DNA of 64,000 nucleotides, from contig NZ_RBAN01000002.1 of the NCBI RefSeq assembly GCF_003626655.1, forward strand, positions 434,001 through 498,000, given 5' to 3'. Origin of the DNA: Micromonospora costi. GTDB taxonomy: Bacteria; Actinomycetota; Actinomycetes; Mycobacteriales; Micromonosporaceae. This document shows, piece by piece, positions 1 through 7,758 of this stretch. The notes under the pieces were generated by a model, which saw only the letters and a program-made list of their open reading frames with translations, did no database searches and had not been told where the DNA came from. Every line of letters begins with the position of its first letter. The stretch's first letter is position 1. The position numbers and the translations under genes are program-made.

Positions 1-584
1 GCGCCGCCATGGAGGGGGTCAACCGCGGGCACGCGGTGCTCGGCACCAGCGACTGCTGCATCGCCACCCACCCGTCCGACCTCGGAGTGGCGCTCCAGGC
101 GCTGGACGCCGTGGTGCAGACCGAGGGGCCGGCCGGCCCGCGCAGCATCCCCATCGACGACTTCTACCTGCTCCCCGGAACCACCCCGGAGCGGGAGCAC
201 CCCCTGGACCACGGCGAGCTGGTGACCGGCATCGACCTGCCTCCGCTGCCGGTGGCGGCCACCTCCCGGTACACGAAGATCCGCGACCGCGAGTCGTACG
301 AGTTCGCGCTCGCCGCGGTCGCGGTGGCCATGTCGGTGGTCGGCGGCCGGATCGCGGAGATCCGGCTCGCCCTCGGCGGGGTGGCCACCAAGCCGTGGCG
401 GGCCCGCGCGGCCGAGCGGGAACTCGACGGCGCGCCGGCCACGGTCGAGTCGTTCACCCGCGCCGCCGAGGCGGAGATGGCGGGGGCCGTGTCACACGGG
501 ATGAACGCCTTCAAGATCGAGCTTGGCAAGCGGACGATCGTCCGCGCCCTGGAGGAGATGGCACAGCGGGAGGGGACGGCATGA
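1..584 (+). CDS. Xanthine dehydrogenase family FAD-binding subunit (5' truncated)
   Basis: This is the C-terminal part of the FAD-binding (XdhB/CoxM-like) subunit of a molybdenum hydroxylase. It passes electrons from the Fe-S centres to FAD. The open frame runs to the left window edge in frame 3, so the true start lies outside and the ATG at 9 is internal. Visible family landmarks are CIATHPSD, which lies in the FAD-domain region of such subunits, the GELVTGIDLP segment, and the CO-dehydrogenase flavoprotein C-terminal domain over roughly the last 100 residues. The stop overlaps the next start (ATGA at 581-584), so it is translationally coupled to the molybdopterin subunit. The substrate cannot be read from this fragment; a purine, an aldehyde or another N-heterocycle is possible. 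Confidence 0.9.
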   Translation, partial: AAMEGVNRGHAVLGTSDCCIATHPSDLGVALQALDAVVQTEGPAGPRSIPIDDFYLLPGTTPEREHPLDHGELVTGIDLPPLPVAATSRYTKIRDRESYEFALAAVAVAMSVVGGRIAEIRLALGGVATKPWRARAAERELDGAPATVESFTRAAEAEMAGAVSHGMNAFKIELGKRTIVRALEEMAQREGTA

Positions 585-2818
585 GCCCGGCGATCGGCGC
601 CACCCTGAACCGGGTGGACGGCCGCTTCAAGGTACGCGGCGAGTCACGCTACTCGGCCGAGGTTTCGGTGCCCAACCTCACGCACGCGGTGGTGGTGAAC
701 GCGAAGATCGCGAGCGGCCGGATCACCTCGATCGACACCACCGAGGCCGAACGCGCCGAGGGTGTGCTGGCCGTGTTCACCCACCGCAACCTGAACCGGG
801 TCGCCACCGTTCCTCGGCTGCTCCCGTCGCTGGCCGGGCTCGCGGCGCCGGGCCAGACCTTCTTCCCGATGCAGGACGAGACGATCCACTACGGCGGGCA
901 ACCGGTCGCCATCGTGGTCGCCGACACCATCGAGCGCGCCGACCACGCCGGCACGCTGATCCGGATCGAGTACGAGACCAGGCCCCCGATCACGCTGGTC
1001 GACCAGGCGCGCGAGCAGGCGTACGTGCCGGAACGGATCTTCGGCGGCCTGCTGCCCGGGCACGGGTCGCGGGGTGACGTGGCGAAGGCGCTCGCCGAGG
1101 CGGAGGTGTGCGTGGACGCCACCTTCCGGTTCGCGCCCAACCACCACAACCCGATCGAGCCCGGTGCCAGCACGGCCGTCTGGGACGACGTCGACCGGCT
1201 CACGGTCTACGACTCGACGCAGGGCCCGAGTGCCGTCCAGTTCACGCTCGCCGAACTGCTCGGCCTGCCGCCGATCTCCATCCGGGTGGTGAGCCACGCC
1301 GTCGGCGGCAGCTTCGGGTCCAAGGCCATGGTCTGGCACCACCCGGCCCTGGCGGCGCTGGCCGCCCGGCAGGTGGGCCGGCCGGTCCGGCTGGTGCTCA
1401 CCCGGGAGCAGATGTTCACCTCCTGCGGGCACCGCGAGGAGCAGGAGCAGCGGATCACCATCGGCGCGGGCGCCGACGGGCGGATCACCGCGCTGCGCCA
1501 CCACAAGCTCTCCCTCACCTCGCCGTTCGACGACTGGGCGGAGCCGTCGTTGCAGAGCGCGGCGGTGGCGTACGTCAACCCGAACTACGAGGGCATCTAC
1601 CACCTTGTCCGGGGCAACACCATCACACCCACCTTCATGCGCGCGCCGGGCGAGGCGAGCGGCATGTTCGCGCTCGAGTGCGCGATGGACGAGCTGGCCG
1701 AGCGCATCGGGATCGACCCGCTCGAGCTGCGGATGCGCAACTACTCCGACACCGACCCGGAGAGCGGGAAGCCCTGGTCCAGCAGCGGCCTGCGGGAGTG
1801 CTTCCAGCGGGCGGCCGAGCTGTTCGGCTGGCACGACCGGGACCCGCGCCCCGGGTCACGACGTGAGGGCCAGTGGCTGATCGGCAGCGGCCTGGCCAGC
1901 GCGCTCTACCCGGTGACCCAGCCGGTGAACCCGCAGCGCGCCCGCGCCCGGCTCTACAACGACGGCACGGCGGTGATCGAGGCCGGCGTCTCGGAGTTCG
2001 GCACCGGCGTCTTCACCGCGATGACCCAGGTGGCCGCCGACGCGCTGGGCCTGCCACCGGAGCGGGTGCGGTTCGTGGGTGGCAGCAGCGACCTGCCGAA
2101 CATCACCGCCGCGGTGGGCTCGGCCGGCACCAGCGCCGTCGGTTCCGCCGTGCACCTGGCGGCGTGCGAGCTGCGCGACCAGCTGATCCGGCGGGCGGTG
2201 GGCGACGACCATTCGCCGCTGCACGGTTCCGACCCGTCCCGGGTCGAGGTGCGCGACGGCAAGATGGTGCTCCGCGACCGGCCCGACGTCGGCGAGACGT
2301 ACGCCGACCTCATGCACCGCACCATGACGCCGGACGTGGAGGTGCTCGGCACCTGGAACCCGCCGCCGCAGGACGCCGGGTACGGCGTGCACACCTTCGG
2401 CGCGCAGATGGCCGAGGTGGCGGTGGACGCGGACCTCGGGGTGGTGCGGGTGCGCCGGATGGTCGGTGTCTTCGCGCCCGGGCGGGTGCTCAACCGCAAG
2501 ACCGCGCACAGCCAGCTCATGGGCGGGATGCTCTGGGGGCTGGGCCAGGCGCTGCTGGAGGCCACCCGGATGGACCCGCGGATGGGCCGCTGGGCCAACG
2601 CCAGCCTCGCCGACTACCTGGTGCCGGTGAACGCGGACGCGCCGGACGTCGTGGTGGACACCGTCGAGATGCCCGACGAGAAGGTCAATCCCATCGGGAT
2701 CAAGGGCGTCGGCGAGATCGGCGTGGTGGGCGCGGCCGCGGCCATCGCGAACGCCGTGCACCACGCCACCGGCCGCCGGCAGTACGAACTGCCGATCACG
2801 CTGGAGAAGCTGCTCTAG
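581..2818 (+). CDS. Xanthine dehydrogenase family molybdopterin-binding subunit
   Basis: Catalytic large subunit (745 aa) of a molybdenum hydroxylase. It hydroxylates or oxidises an aldehyde or N-heterocycle at a Mo-cytosine/pterin dinucleotide centre. The N-terminal 'hammerhead' aldehyde-oxidase domain spans about 15-125. The Mo-binding domains follow, with GGSFGSK, the RAPGEASGMFALE segment and a GTSAVGSAVHLA cofactor loop. The C-terminal GVGE motif puts the probable catalytic glutamate at residue 712. The ATG at 581 is chosen because it overlaps the stop of the FAD subunit; a longer upstream in-frame extension would only read antisense-like sequence. The three-subunit enzyme also needs a 2Fe-2S subunit, which is probably upstream of the window. 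Family assignment is secure; substrate unknown. Confidence 0.93.
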   Translation: MSPAIGATLNRVDGRFKVRGESRYSAEVSVPNLTHAVVVNAKIASGRITSIDTTEAERAEGVLAVFTHRNLNRVATVPRLLPSLAGLAAPGQTFFPMQDETIHYGGQPVAIVVADTIERADHAGTLIRIEYETRPPITLVDQAREQAYVPERIFGGLLPGHGSRGDVAKALAEAEVCVDATFRFAPNHHNPIEPGASTAVWDDVDRLTVYDSTQGPSAVQFTLAELLGLPPISIRVVSHAVGGSFGSKAMVWHHPALAALAARQVGRPVRLVLTREQMFTSCGHREEQEQRITIGAGADGRITALRHHKLSLTSPFDDWAEPSLQSAAVAYVNPNYEGIYHLVRGNTITPTFMRAPGEASGMFALECAMDELAERIGIDPLELRMRNYSDTDPESGKPWSSSGLRECFQRAAELFGWHDRDPRPGSRREGQWLIGSGLASALYPVTQPVNPQRARARLYNDGTAVIEAGVSEFGTGVFTAMTQVAADALGLPPERVRFVGGSSDLPNITAAVGSAGTSAVGSAVHLAACELRDQLIRRAVGDDHSPLHGSDPSRVEVRDGKMVLRDRPDVGETYADLMHRTMTPDVEVLGTWNPPPQDAGYGVHTFGAQMAEVAVDADLGVVRVRRMVGVFAPGRVLNRKTAHSQLMGGMLWGLGQALLEATRMDPRMGRWANASLADYLVPVNADAPDVVVDTVEMPDEKVNPIGIKGVGEIGVVGAAAAIANAVHHATGRRQYELPITLEKLL

Positions 2819-2888
2819 CCGGCGCTGCCGCTCCGTTTCCGGACCGTCCACGGGCCCTGCCCTGCTCTTTTCCTGCCCGCGGCACCGC

Positions 2889-2952
2889 ATGGTGCCACAC
2901 CTGGCACCATCCTGGCTTGCTTGTGTGCCACTCGTGTGCCATATTGGCACCA
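2889..2952 (+). promoter_or_regulatory. Palindromic operator and leaderless promoter of the RHH gene
   Basis: A perfect 9-bp inverted repeat, ATGGTGCCA-CACC-TGGCACCAT, occupies 2889-2910. Three more half-sites (TGCCA or TGGCA) follow at 2926-2930, 2937-2941 and 2945-2949, the last pair forming TGCCA-TAT-TGGCA. A plausible promoter lies inside: TTGCTT at 2917-2922, a 17-bp gap and CATATT at 2940-2945, which places the transcription start at about the ATG at 2952 (leaderless). The half-site array overlaps both promoter hexamers and the start codon. Because the downstream gene encodes a ribbon-helix-helix domain, autoregulation is the simplest reading. The repeats are directly seen; the promoter and its regulator are inferred. 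Confidence 0.65.
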
Positions 2953-3485
2953 TGGACTTGACGTCATATGTGAGCAACCTCGGACGCGAGTTCGCCACCG
3001 TTGCCGAAGCGGGCGGCGAGGAGGCGCGCGCGCTGGTCGAGCGCCTGACCGGGCCACTCGAGTCGGCGATCCGGATGACGCTGCTGGACGCGCTGTCGGC
3101 CGCCGCCGACGAGATCACCCGGGACCTGGCTCCGGGATCGGTGGAGCTGCGACTGCGCGGCCGTGACCCGAACTTCGTCGTGACCCCGCCACCCGCCGAG
3201 CCCTCCGGGCTCGCGGCAGAGGACGCGGCGGCGACGGTCGACATCGCGCCGGACAGCGATCTGCTGATCGCCGAGGAGGGCCCCGCCGCACGCATCAACG
3301 TCCGCATGCCCGAGCAGCTCAAGGCCGCGATCGAGGAGGCCGCGGCCCGGGAGGGGCGCTCGGTCAACGCCTGGCTGGTCCGGGCGGCCGCCGCCGGACT
3401 GCAACGCACCGAGCGCGGCCAGCGGCCGGAGCCACGCGGCGGCGCGAAACGCGGCCAGCAGCACTTCACCGGCTGGGTGCGCTGA
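2952..3485 (+). CDS. Ribbon-helix-helix domain protein (probable autoregulator)
   Basis: A 177-residue protein with a C-terminal Arc/HicB-like ribbon-helix-helix fold around residues 113-150. The segment ARINVRMPEQLKAAIEEAA, followed by GRSVNAWLVRAAAAGL, has the strand-helix-helix spacing of this class. Residues 1-100 are acidic and helical, perhaps for self-association or an interaction partner. The tail is basic (RGQRPEPRGGAKRG), which fits nucleic-acid contact. The ATG at 2952 is preferred over upstream in-frame codons because it coincides with the predicted leaderless start and the operator array. The ABC/DUF4097 operon follows 80 bp downstream and could be a second target. Such proteins are often annotated as toxin-antitoxin HicB-like, but no toxin gene is adjacent. 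Confidence 0.8.
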   Translation: MDLTSYVSNLGREFATVAEAGGEEARALVERLTGPLESAIRMTLLDALSAAADEITRDLAPGSVELRLRGRDPNFVVTPPPAEPSGLAAEDAAATVDIAPDSDLLIAEEGPAARINVRMPEQLKAAIEEAAAREGRSVNAWLVRAAAAGLQRTERGQRPEPRGGAKRGQQHFTGWVR

Positions 3486-3511
3486 CCGCACCGCACACCC
3501 TCGTCACCCCA

Positions 3512-3532
3512 CGTCCCCGACCTGCGGGGACG
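3512..3532 (+). terminator. Short hairpin between RHH gene and DUF4097 operon
   Basis: CGTCCCC (3512-3518) and GGGGACG (3526-3532) form a 7-bp stem with a 7-nt loop, just after the RHH gene and before a CACCCACCC tract. It could be a weak terminator or a leader hairpin. There is no T-run. Confidence 0.35.
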
Positions 3533-3565
3533 ACCCACCCACCCACCCACGAAGCGGGGACAACC

Positions 3566-4408
3566 ATGCCTAATTTCGAGACGCCCGAACCGATCTCCGT
3601 CACCCTCGACCTCGGCCTCGGCGACGTGCGGATCAGCGCCAGCGACCGGACCGACACCGTCGTCGAGGTCCGCCCGAGCGACGCCGCCGACGAATCCGAC
3701 GTGAAGGCCGCCCAGCAGGTCCGCGTCGACTACGCCAACGGCGTACTCCGGATCACCGGGCCGAAGGCGCCCGTCTTCTACTCCCGCAAGACCCGGTCCG
3801 TCGACGTGTCCGTCGAGCTGCCCAGCGGTTCCCGCGTCGCCGTCGAGATGCAGGCCGGTGACATCCGCTGCGCCGGCCGGCTCGGGGAGTGCAGGCTCAA
3901 GACCTCCGCCGGCAACGTCCGGGCCGAGCGGACCGGCCGACTGCGGGTGGACACCGCGGCCGGTCACGTCACCGTCGACGGCGTCACCGGCAACGCCGAG
4001 GTCCACACCGGCTCCGGCACGGTCCGGATCGGCGAGGTCGAGGGCACCGCCGTGGTCAAGAACTCCAACGGCAGCACCACGATCGACGCGGTCGACGGCG
4101 ACGCGCGGGTGCGCGCGGCCAACGGCGACATCCACGTGGAGCGGGCCGGCGCCGGCGTCGACGCGAAGACCTCCAACGGCGGCATCCGCCTCGGCGAAGT
4201 GGTCCGCGGCACGGTCACCCTCGACACCGCCATGGGCGACCTGGACGTCGGCATCGCCGAGGGGACCGCCGCCTGGATCGAGGTCAACACCAAGTTCGGC
4301 AAGGTACGCAACCTGCTGGAGAACACGACCCGGCCCGACGAGACCGCCCAGACCGTCGAGGTGCGGGGCCGCACCTCGTACGGCGACATCACCATCCACC
4401 GCGCCTGA
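3566..4408 (+). CDS. DUF4097 family beta-strand repeat protein
   Basis: A 280-residue protein of the DUF4097 / putative adhesin family. It is built from repeated short beta strands of the pattern GDI/GxV-x-TSxG, for example from about residue 98 (AGDIRCAGRLGECRLKTSAG) to the end (TSYGDITIHRA), predicting a beta-helix or beta-solenoid. No signal peptide or membrane helix is visible, so it is presumably cytoplasmic or attached to the neighbouring transporter. A GGGGA ribosome site lies 5 nt before the ATG. The ABC ATPase starts 18 bp downstream in the same direction, and DUF4097-DrrAB arrangements recur in actinomycetes. Its biochemical role is unknown. Confidence 0.85.
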   Translation: MPNFETPEPISVTLDLGLGDVRISASDRTDTVVEVRPSDAADESDVKAAQQVRVDYANGVLRITGPKAPVFYSRKTRSVDVSVELPSGSRVAVEMQAGDIRCAGRLGECRLKTSAGNVRAERTGRLRVDTAAGHVTVDGVTGNAEVHTGSGTVRIGEVEGTAVVKNSNGSTTIDAVDGDARVRAANGDIHVERAGAGVDAKTSNGGIRLGEVVRGTVTLDTAMGDLDVGIAEGTAAWIEVNTKFGKVRNLLENTTRPDETAQTVEVRGRTSYGDITIHRA

Positions 4409-4426
4409 GCCCGTAGAGAGGCAACC

Positions 4427-5386
4427 ATGACCAGCACGCACTCCCGTCCGGCGATCGCCGTGACCGGGCTACGGAAATCGTTCGGCGACCACGTCGTACT
4501 CGACGGTCTCGACCTGCACGTGCCGCAGGGGACGGTGTTCTCGCTGCTCGGCGCGAACGGCGCCGGGAAGACCACCACGGTCAGGATCCTGTCCACCCTG
4601 CTCGGTGCCGACGGCGGTGACGTGACAGTCGCCGGGCACGACCTGGCCCGCGAGCCGGACGCGGTCCGCGCGGCGATCGGCGTCACCGGTCAGTTCTCCG
4701 CGGTGGACAAGCTGCTCACCGGCGAGGAGAACCTGCGGCTGATGGCGGATCTCCACCACCTCGGCCGCGGCGAGGGCCGGCGGCGCGTCGCCCGACTGCT
4801 CGACCAGTTCGACCTGACCAGAGCGGCCGGGAAGCCGGCATCGACCTACTCGGGAGGCATGCTGCGCCGGCTCGACCTGGCGATGACCCTGGTCGGCAGT
4901 CCACAAGTGATCTTCCTCGACGAGCCGACCACCGGACTGGACCCGCGCAGCCGCCGGGACATGTGGCAGATCGTCCGGGACCTGGTGGCCGCCGGCGTCA
5001 CCATCTTCCTCACCACGCAGTACCTGGAGGAGGCCGACGAGCTGGCCGACCGGATCGGCGTCCTCGACCACGGCCGGCTGGTCGCCGAGGGGACCGCGGA
5101 GGAACTGAAGCGGCGCATCCCCGGTGGACACGTCCGCCTGCGGTTCGCCGACCACCACGGGCTCGACGCGGCCCTGCGCATCCTGGGCCAGGCCTCGCCC
5201 GACACCGACGCGCTCGCCCTGCGGGTGCCCAGCGACGGCAGCCTGCGCTCGCTGAAGACCCTGATCGGCCAGCTCGACGACCGGGCCATCGAGGTCGACG
5301 AACTGTCCGTGCACACCCCCGACCTCGACGACGTCTTCCTCGCCCTCACCGGCGACTCCCGCAACGAGAAGGTGACCGCGCCATGA
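4427..5386 (+). CDS. ABC transporter ATP-binding protein, daunorubicin-resistance (DrrA) type
   Basis: A 319-residue ATPase that powers an ABC-2 type exporter. Walker A GANGAGKTT lies near residue 45, the signature YSGGMLRRLDLA near 142, and Walker B VIFLDEPTTGLD near 162-173, followed by the H-loop-region variant TTQYLEEADELAD; the glutamine in place of histidine is typical of DrrA-like ATPases. The C-terminal 90 residues match the DrrA-specific extension. GAGAGG precedes the ATG by 5 nt. The stop overlaps the permease start (ATGA at 5383-5386), so the two halves are coupled. Likely substrates are drugs, lipids or secondary metabolites; the sequence does not say which. Confidence 0.94.
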   Translation: MTSTHSRPAIAVTGLRKSFGDHVVLDGLDLHVPQGTVFSLLGANGAGKTTTVRILSTLLGADGGDVTVAGHDLAREPDAVRAAIGVTGQFSAVDKLLTGEENLRLMADLHHLGRGEGRRRVARLLDQFDLTRAAGKPASTYSGGMLRRLDLAMTLVGSPQVIFLDEPTTGLDPRSRRDMWQIVRDLVAAGVTIFLTTQYLEEADELADRIGVLDHGRLVAEGTAEELKRRIPGGHVRLRFADHHGLDAALRILGQASPDTDALALRVPSDGSLRSLKTLIGQLDDRAIEVDELSVHTPDLDDVFLALTGDSRNEKVTAP

Positions 5387-6216
5387 CCGCCCCCGTCCTC
5401 ACCGCTCCCGCCCCGGCGAGCCTCCGTTTTCACCCGCTCCGCGACTCGGCGACGATGCTGCGTCGCAACCTCAAGCGCATGCTGCGGTACCCGTCGATGA
5501 CCGTGATGCTCGTCGGGATGCCCGTCGTCTTCCTGCTGCTGTTCGTCTACGTCCTCGGCGGCACGCTGGGCGCCGGGCTCGGCGCGTCGGTGCCCGGCGC
5601 CGCGGGCGGCGGTCGCGCCGCGTACGCCAACTACGTGGCGCCCGCGATCATCCTGATGACCGTGGCGGCGACCGTCCAGGGAACCGCGATCTCGATCGCC
5701 ATGGACATGACCGAGGGCATCATCACCCGGTTCCGTACGATGCACATCGCCCGCGTCTCGGTGCTCACCGGACACGTCCTGGGGAGCATGATCCAGGCGA
5801 TGATCAGCCTGGCGGTCGTCATCGGCGTGGCGCTGCTGGTCGGCTTCCGGCCCACCGCCGGGCTGGGTGGATGGCTGGCCACGGCCGGTTTCCTGGTGGC
5901 GGTGAGCTTCGCGCTCGTGTGGTTGGCGGTGGCACTCGGCCAGGTGAGCAAGAGCGTCGAGACCGCCAGCAACCTGCCCATGCCGCTCATCCTGCTGCCC
6001 TTCCTCGGCAGCGGTTTCGTCCCCACCGACTCGATGCCGGCCGGGCTGCGCTGGTTCGCCGAGTACCAGCCCTTCACGCCGATCATCGAGACCCTGCGCG
6101 GCCTGCTGATGGACGAGCCCCTCGGGAACAACGCGTGGATCGCGCTCGCCTGGTGCGCCGTCATCGCGCTCGGCGGGTACCTCTGGTCCAAGCGACTGTT
6201 CAACCGCGAGTCCTGA
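5383..6216 (+). CDS. ABC-2 type transporter permease (DrrB-like)
   Basis: Membrane half of the exporter, 277 aa, with six predicted hydrophobic segments. The first lies around residues 40-62 (TVMLVGMPVVFLLLFVYVLGG), and the last near the C terminus ends in LWSKRLFNRES. The central part carries the ABC-2 consensus MTEGIITRFRTMHIARVSVLTGHVLG. It begins inside the last codon region of the ATPase (ATGA overlap) and is followed by a strong terminator hairpin. The operon therefore appears to be DUF4097-ATPase-permease only. Confidence 0.93.
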   Translation: MTAPVLTAPAPASLRFHPLRDSATMLRRNLKRMLRYPSMTVMLVGMPVVFLLLFVYVLGGTLGAGLGASVPGAAGGGRAAYANYVAPAIILMTVAATVQGTAISIAMDMTEGIITRFRTMHIARVSVLTGHVLGSMIQAMISLAVVIGVALLVGFRPTAGLGGWLATAGFLVAVSFALVWLAVALGQVSKSVETASNLPMPLILLPFLGSGFVPTDSMPAGLRWFAEYQPFTPIIETLRGLLMDEPLGNNAWIALAWCAVIALGGYLWSKRLFNRES

Positions 6217-6237
6217 ACCTGCCGGCACCGATCCCGG

Positions 6238-6269
6238 CGACGCCGTCCCGCCTCGGCGGGGCGGCGTCG
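6238..6269 (+). terminator. Intrinsic terminator-like hairpin after the DrrAB operon
   Basis: The arms CGACGCCG and CGGCGTCG (6238-6245, 6262-6269) are perfectly complementary. Inside them, CCCGCC pairs with GGCGGG, giving a stem of about 14 bp with one mismatch. There is no U-tract, which is common in actinomycetes. The rest of the 324-bp gap (6270-6540) holds the presumed LPMO promoter, but I could not pick convincing hexamers or an operator. Confidence 0.7.
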
Positions 6270-6540
6270 CCGTCGACGGGCCACCTGACACATCGAGAAA
6301 CGGCTATTGCGTACGACACTGGACGCGTGGTGGGATGGCGCATGCCGGGCGGTGCGTGGGCTGCCGCGCCGCCGGCTGCCGGGTTTCACCTCACGCGAGG
6401 GCGCCGGTCCGCGAGGCGGACCGAGGGCGGTGCCCCTGTGGGCGCCGCGACCGTCGCATCCGCTCGTCATCGGCGGGGCGGTCGGGCCTCCCGTCCACCG
6501 GGCTGGCCCGCAGGGCGCGTCCCGCGAGTCAGGAGATCCC

Positions 6541-7617
6541 GTGAAACGATCCCGTACGGCCGCGTTGCTCACCGCGGCCGCGACCCTCGTGGTGGCGGCC
6601 GTCGCCCTGGTCGGCGGCCCGGATCCGGCCGCCGCGCACGGCGCCGCCATGACCCCGGGCAGCCGGACGTTCCTCTGCTGGAAGGACGGCCTCAGCCCCA
6701 CCGGCGAGATCCGGCCCAACAACCCCGCCTGCGCCGCCGCGGTCGCGCAGAGCGGCGCCAACTCGCTCTACAACTGGTTCAGCGTGCTCCGCTCGGACGC
6801 CGGGGGCCGGACCGTCGGCTTCATCCCGGACGGGCAACTCTGCAGCGGCGGCAACACCGGCTACCGCGGCTACGACCTGGCCCGCACCGACTGGCCGCTG
6901 ACCCACCTGACCGCCGGAGCGCGGATGGAGTTCCGGTACAGCAACTGGGCCCACCACCCGGGCACCTTCTACTTCTACGTGACGAAGGACAGCTGGAGCC
7001 CGACTCGGCCGCTGGCCTGGAGCGACCTGGAGGAGCAGCCGTTCCTCACGGTGACCAACCCCCCGCAGCGGGGCGCGGTCGGCACGAACGAGGGGCACTA
7101 CTACTTCAGCGGCAACCTCCCGAGCGGGAAGAGCGGCCGGCACATCATCTACTCCCGGTGGGTCCGCTCGGACAGCCAGGAGAACTTCTTCGGCTGCTCG
7201 GACGTCACCTTCGACGGCGGCAACGGTGAGGTGACCGGCGTCGGTCCGGGTGGCACGCTGCCGCCGGACCCGACCACTCCCCCGCCGGACCCGACGACCC
7301 CGCCGCCGCACACCGGCGACTGCATGGCCGTCTACCGCGTGGTCAACGCGTGGCAGGGCGGCTTCCAGGGAGAGGTCACGATCATGAACCACACGACGTC
7401 GACCTGGTCGGGGTGGTCGGCCACCTGGGCCTGGCCGAGCGGCCAGTCGATCAGTCAGGTCTGGAACGCGACCCACACCAACTCCGGGACGTCGGTGACG
7501 GCCACCAACGTCTCCTGGAACGGCACGGTCGCACCGGAGGGGACCACCACCTTCGGCTTCCTGGCGACGAGCACCGGCGAGAACACCGCACCGACGGTCA
7601 CCTGCGCCGGCCGCTAA
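6541..7617 (+). CDS. Secreted lytic polysaccharide monooxygenase (AA10) with CBM2
   Basis: A 358-residue copper enzyme that oxidatively cleaves crystalline cellulose or chitin. A Sec signal peptide covers about residues 1-32 and ends in AAA. The mature protein would begin at His33 (HGAAMTPGSR), which is required for the copper histidine brace. The second brace region is SNWAHHPGTFYFYVTKD. The AA10 domain spans about 33-230. A Pro/Thr linker (PPDPTTPPP repeated) leads to a family 2 carbohydrate-binding module at about 260-358 (GDCMAVYRVVNAWQGGF to the final CAGR). The GTG at 6541 is chosen because AGGAG lies 5 nt upstream and the signal peptide begins there; longer in-frame extensions lack this. 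The CBM2 favours cellulose, but chitin is possible. Confidence 0.95.
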   Translation: MKRSRTAALLTAAATLVVAAVALVGGPDPAAAHGAAMTPGSRTFLCWKDGLSPTGEIRPNNPACAAAVAQSGANSLYNWFSVLRSDAGGRTVGFIPDGQLCSGGNTGYRGYDLARTDWPLTHLTAGARMEFRYSNWAHHPGTFYFYVTKDSWSPTRPLAWSDLEEQPFLTVTNPPQRGAVGTNEGHYYFSGNLPSGKSGRHIIYSRWVRSDSQENFFGCSDVTFDGGNGEVTGVGPGGTLPPDPTTPPPDPTTPPPHTGDCMAVYRVVNAWQGGFQGEVTIMNHTTSTWSGWSATWAWPSGQSISQVWNATHTNSGTSVTATNVSWNGTVAPEGTTTFGFLATSTGENTAPTVTCAGR

Positions 7618-7629
7618 CCCCCACCCCCA

Positions 7630-7653
7630 CCCCGGCCCCCGCGGGGGCCGGGG
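7630..7653. terminator. G+C palindrome after LPMO gene
   Basis: A perfect palindrome, CCCCGGCCCC-CGCG-GGGGCCGGGG, lies 13 bp after the LPMO stop and can fold into a terminator stem for the rightward gene. Confidence 0.6.
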
Positions 7654-7658
7654 CCAGG

Positions 7659-7714
7659 TGATCAAGAGGTTTGCGTCATCCGGAGGCGATCCGGTGACGC
7701 AAACCTCTCGATCA
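7659..7714. terminator. Long GATCA-headed hairpin between convergent LPMO and asnB
   Basis: The left arm TGATCAAGAGGTTTGCGTCA (7659-7678) continues with TCCGGA. It pairs with the right arm ending at 7714, whose reverse complement is TGATCGAGAGGTTTGCGTCA followed by CCGGA. The stem is about 25 bp with one mismatch and one bulge, around a short GGCGA loop. It sits between two convergent genes, so a bidirectional terminator is likely. Two other hairpins in this window share the GATCA head (see findings). Confidence 0.7.
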
Positions 7715-7758
7715 ACGCGGCTCCCGCGCCCGCGCGGGCGGGACGGCGGGCGGGGCGG

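Noticed and set aside
6307..6540. Upstream in-frame extension of the LPMO
   Set aside because: It would bury the signal peptide. His33 must become the N terminus for copper binding, and AGGAG supports GTG 6541.
7659..7714. Long inverted repeats read as insertion-sequence ends or attachment sites
   Set aside because: The arms form single hairpins with short loops, no transposase or integrase lies between or near them, and there are no target duplications.
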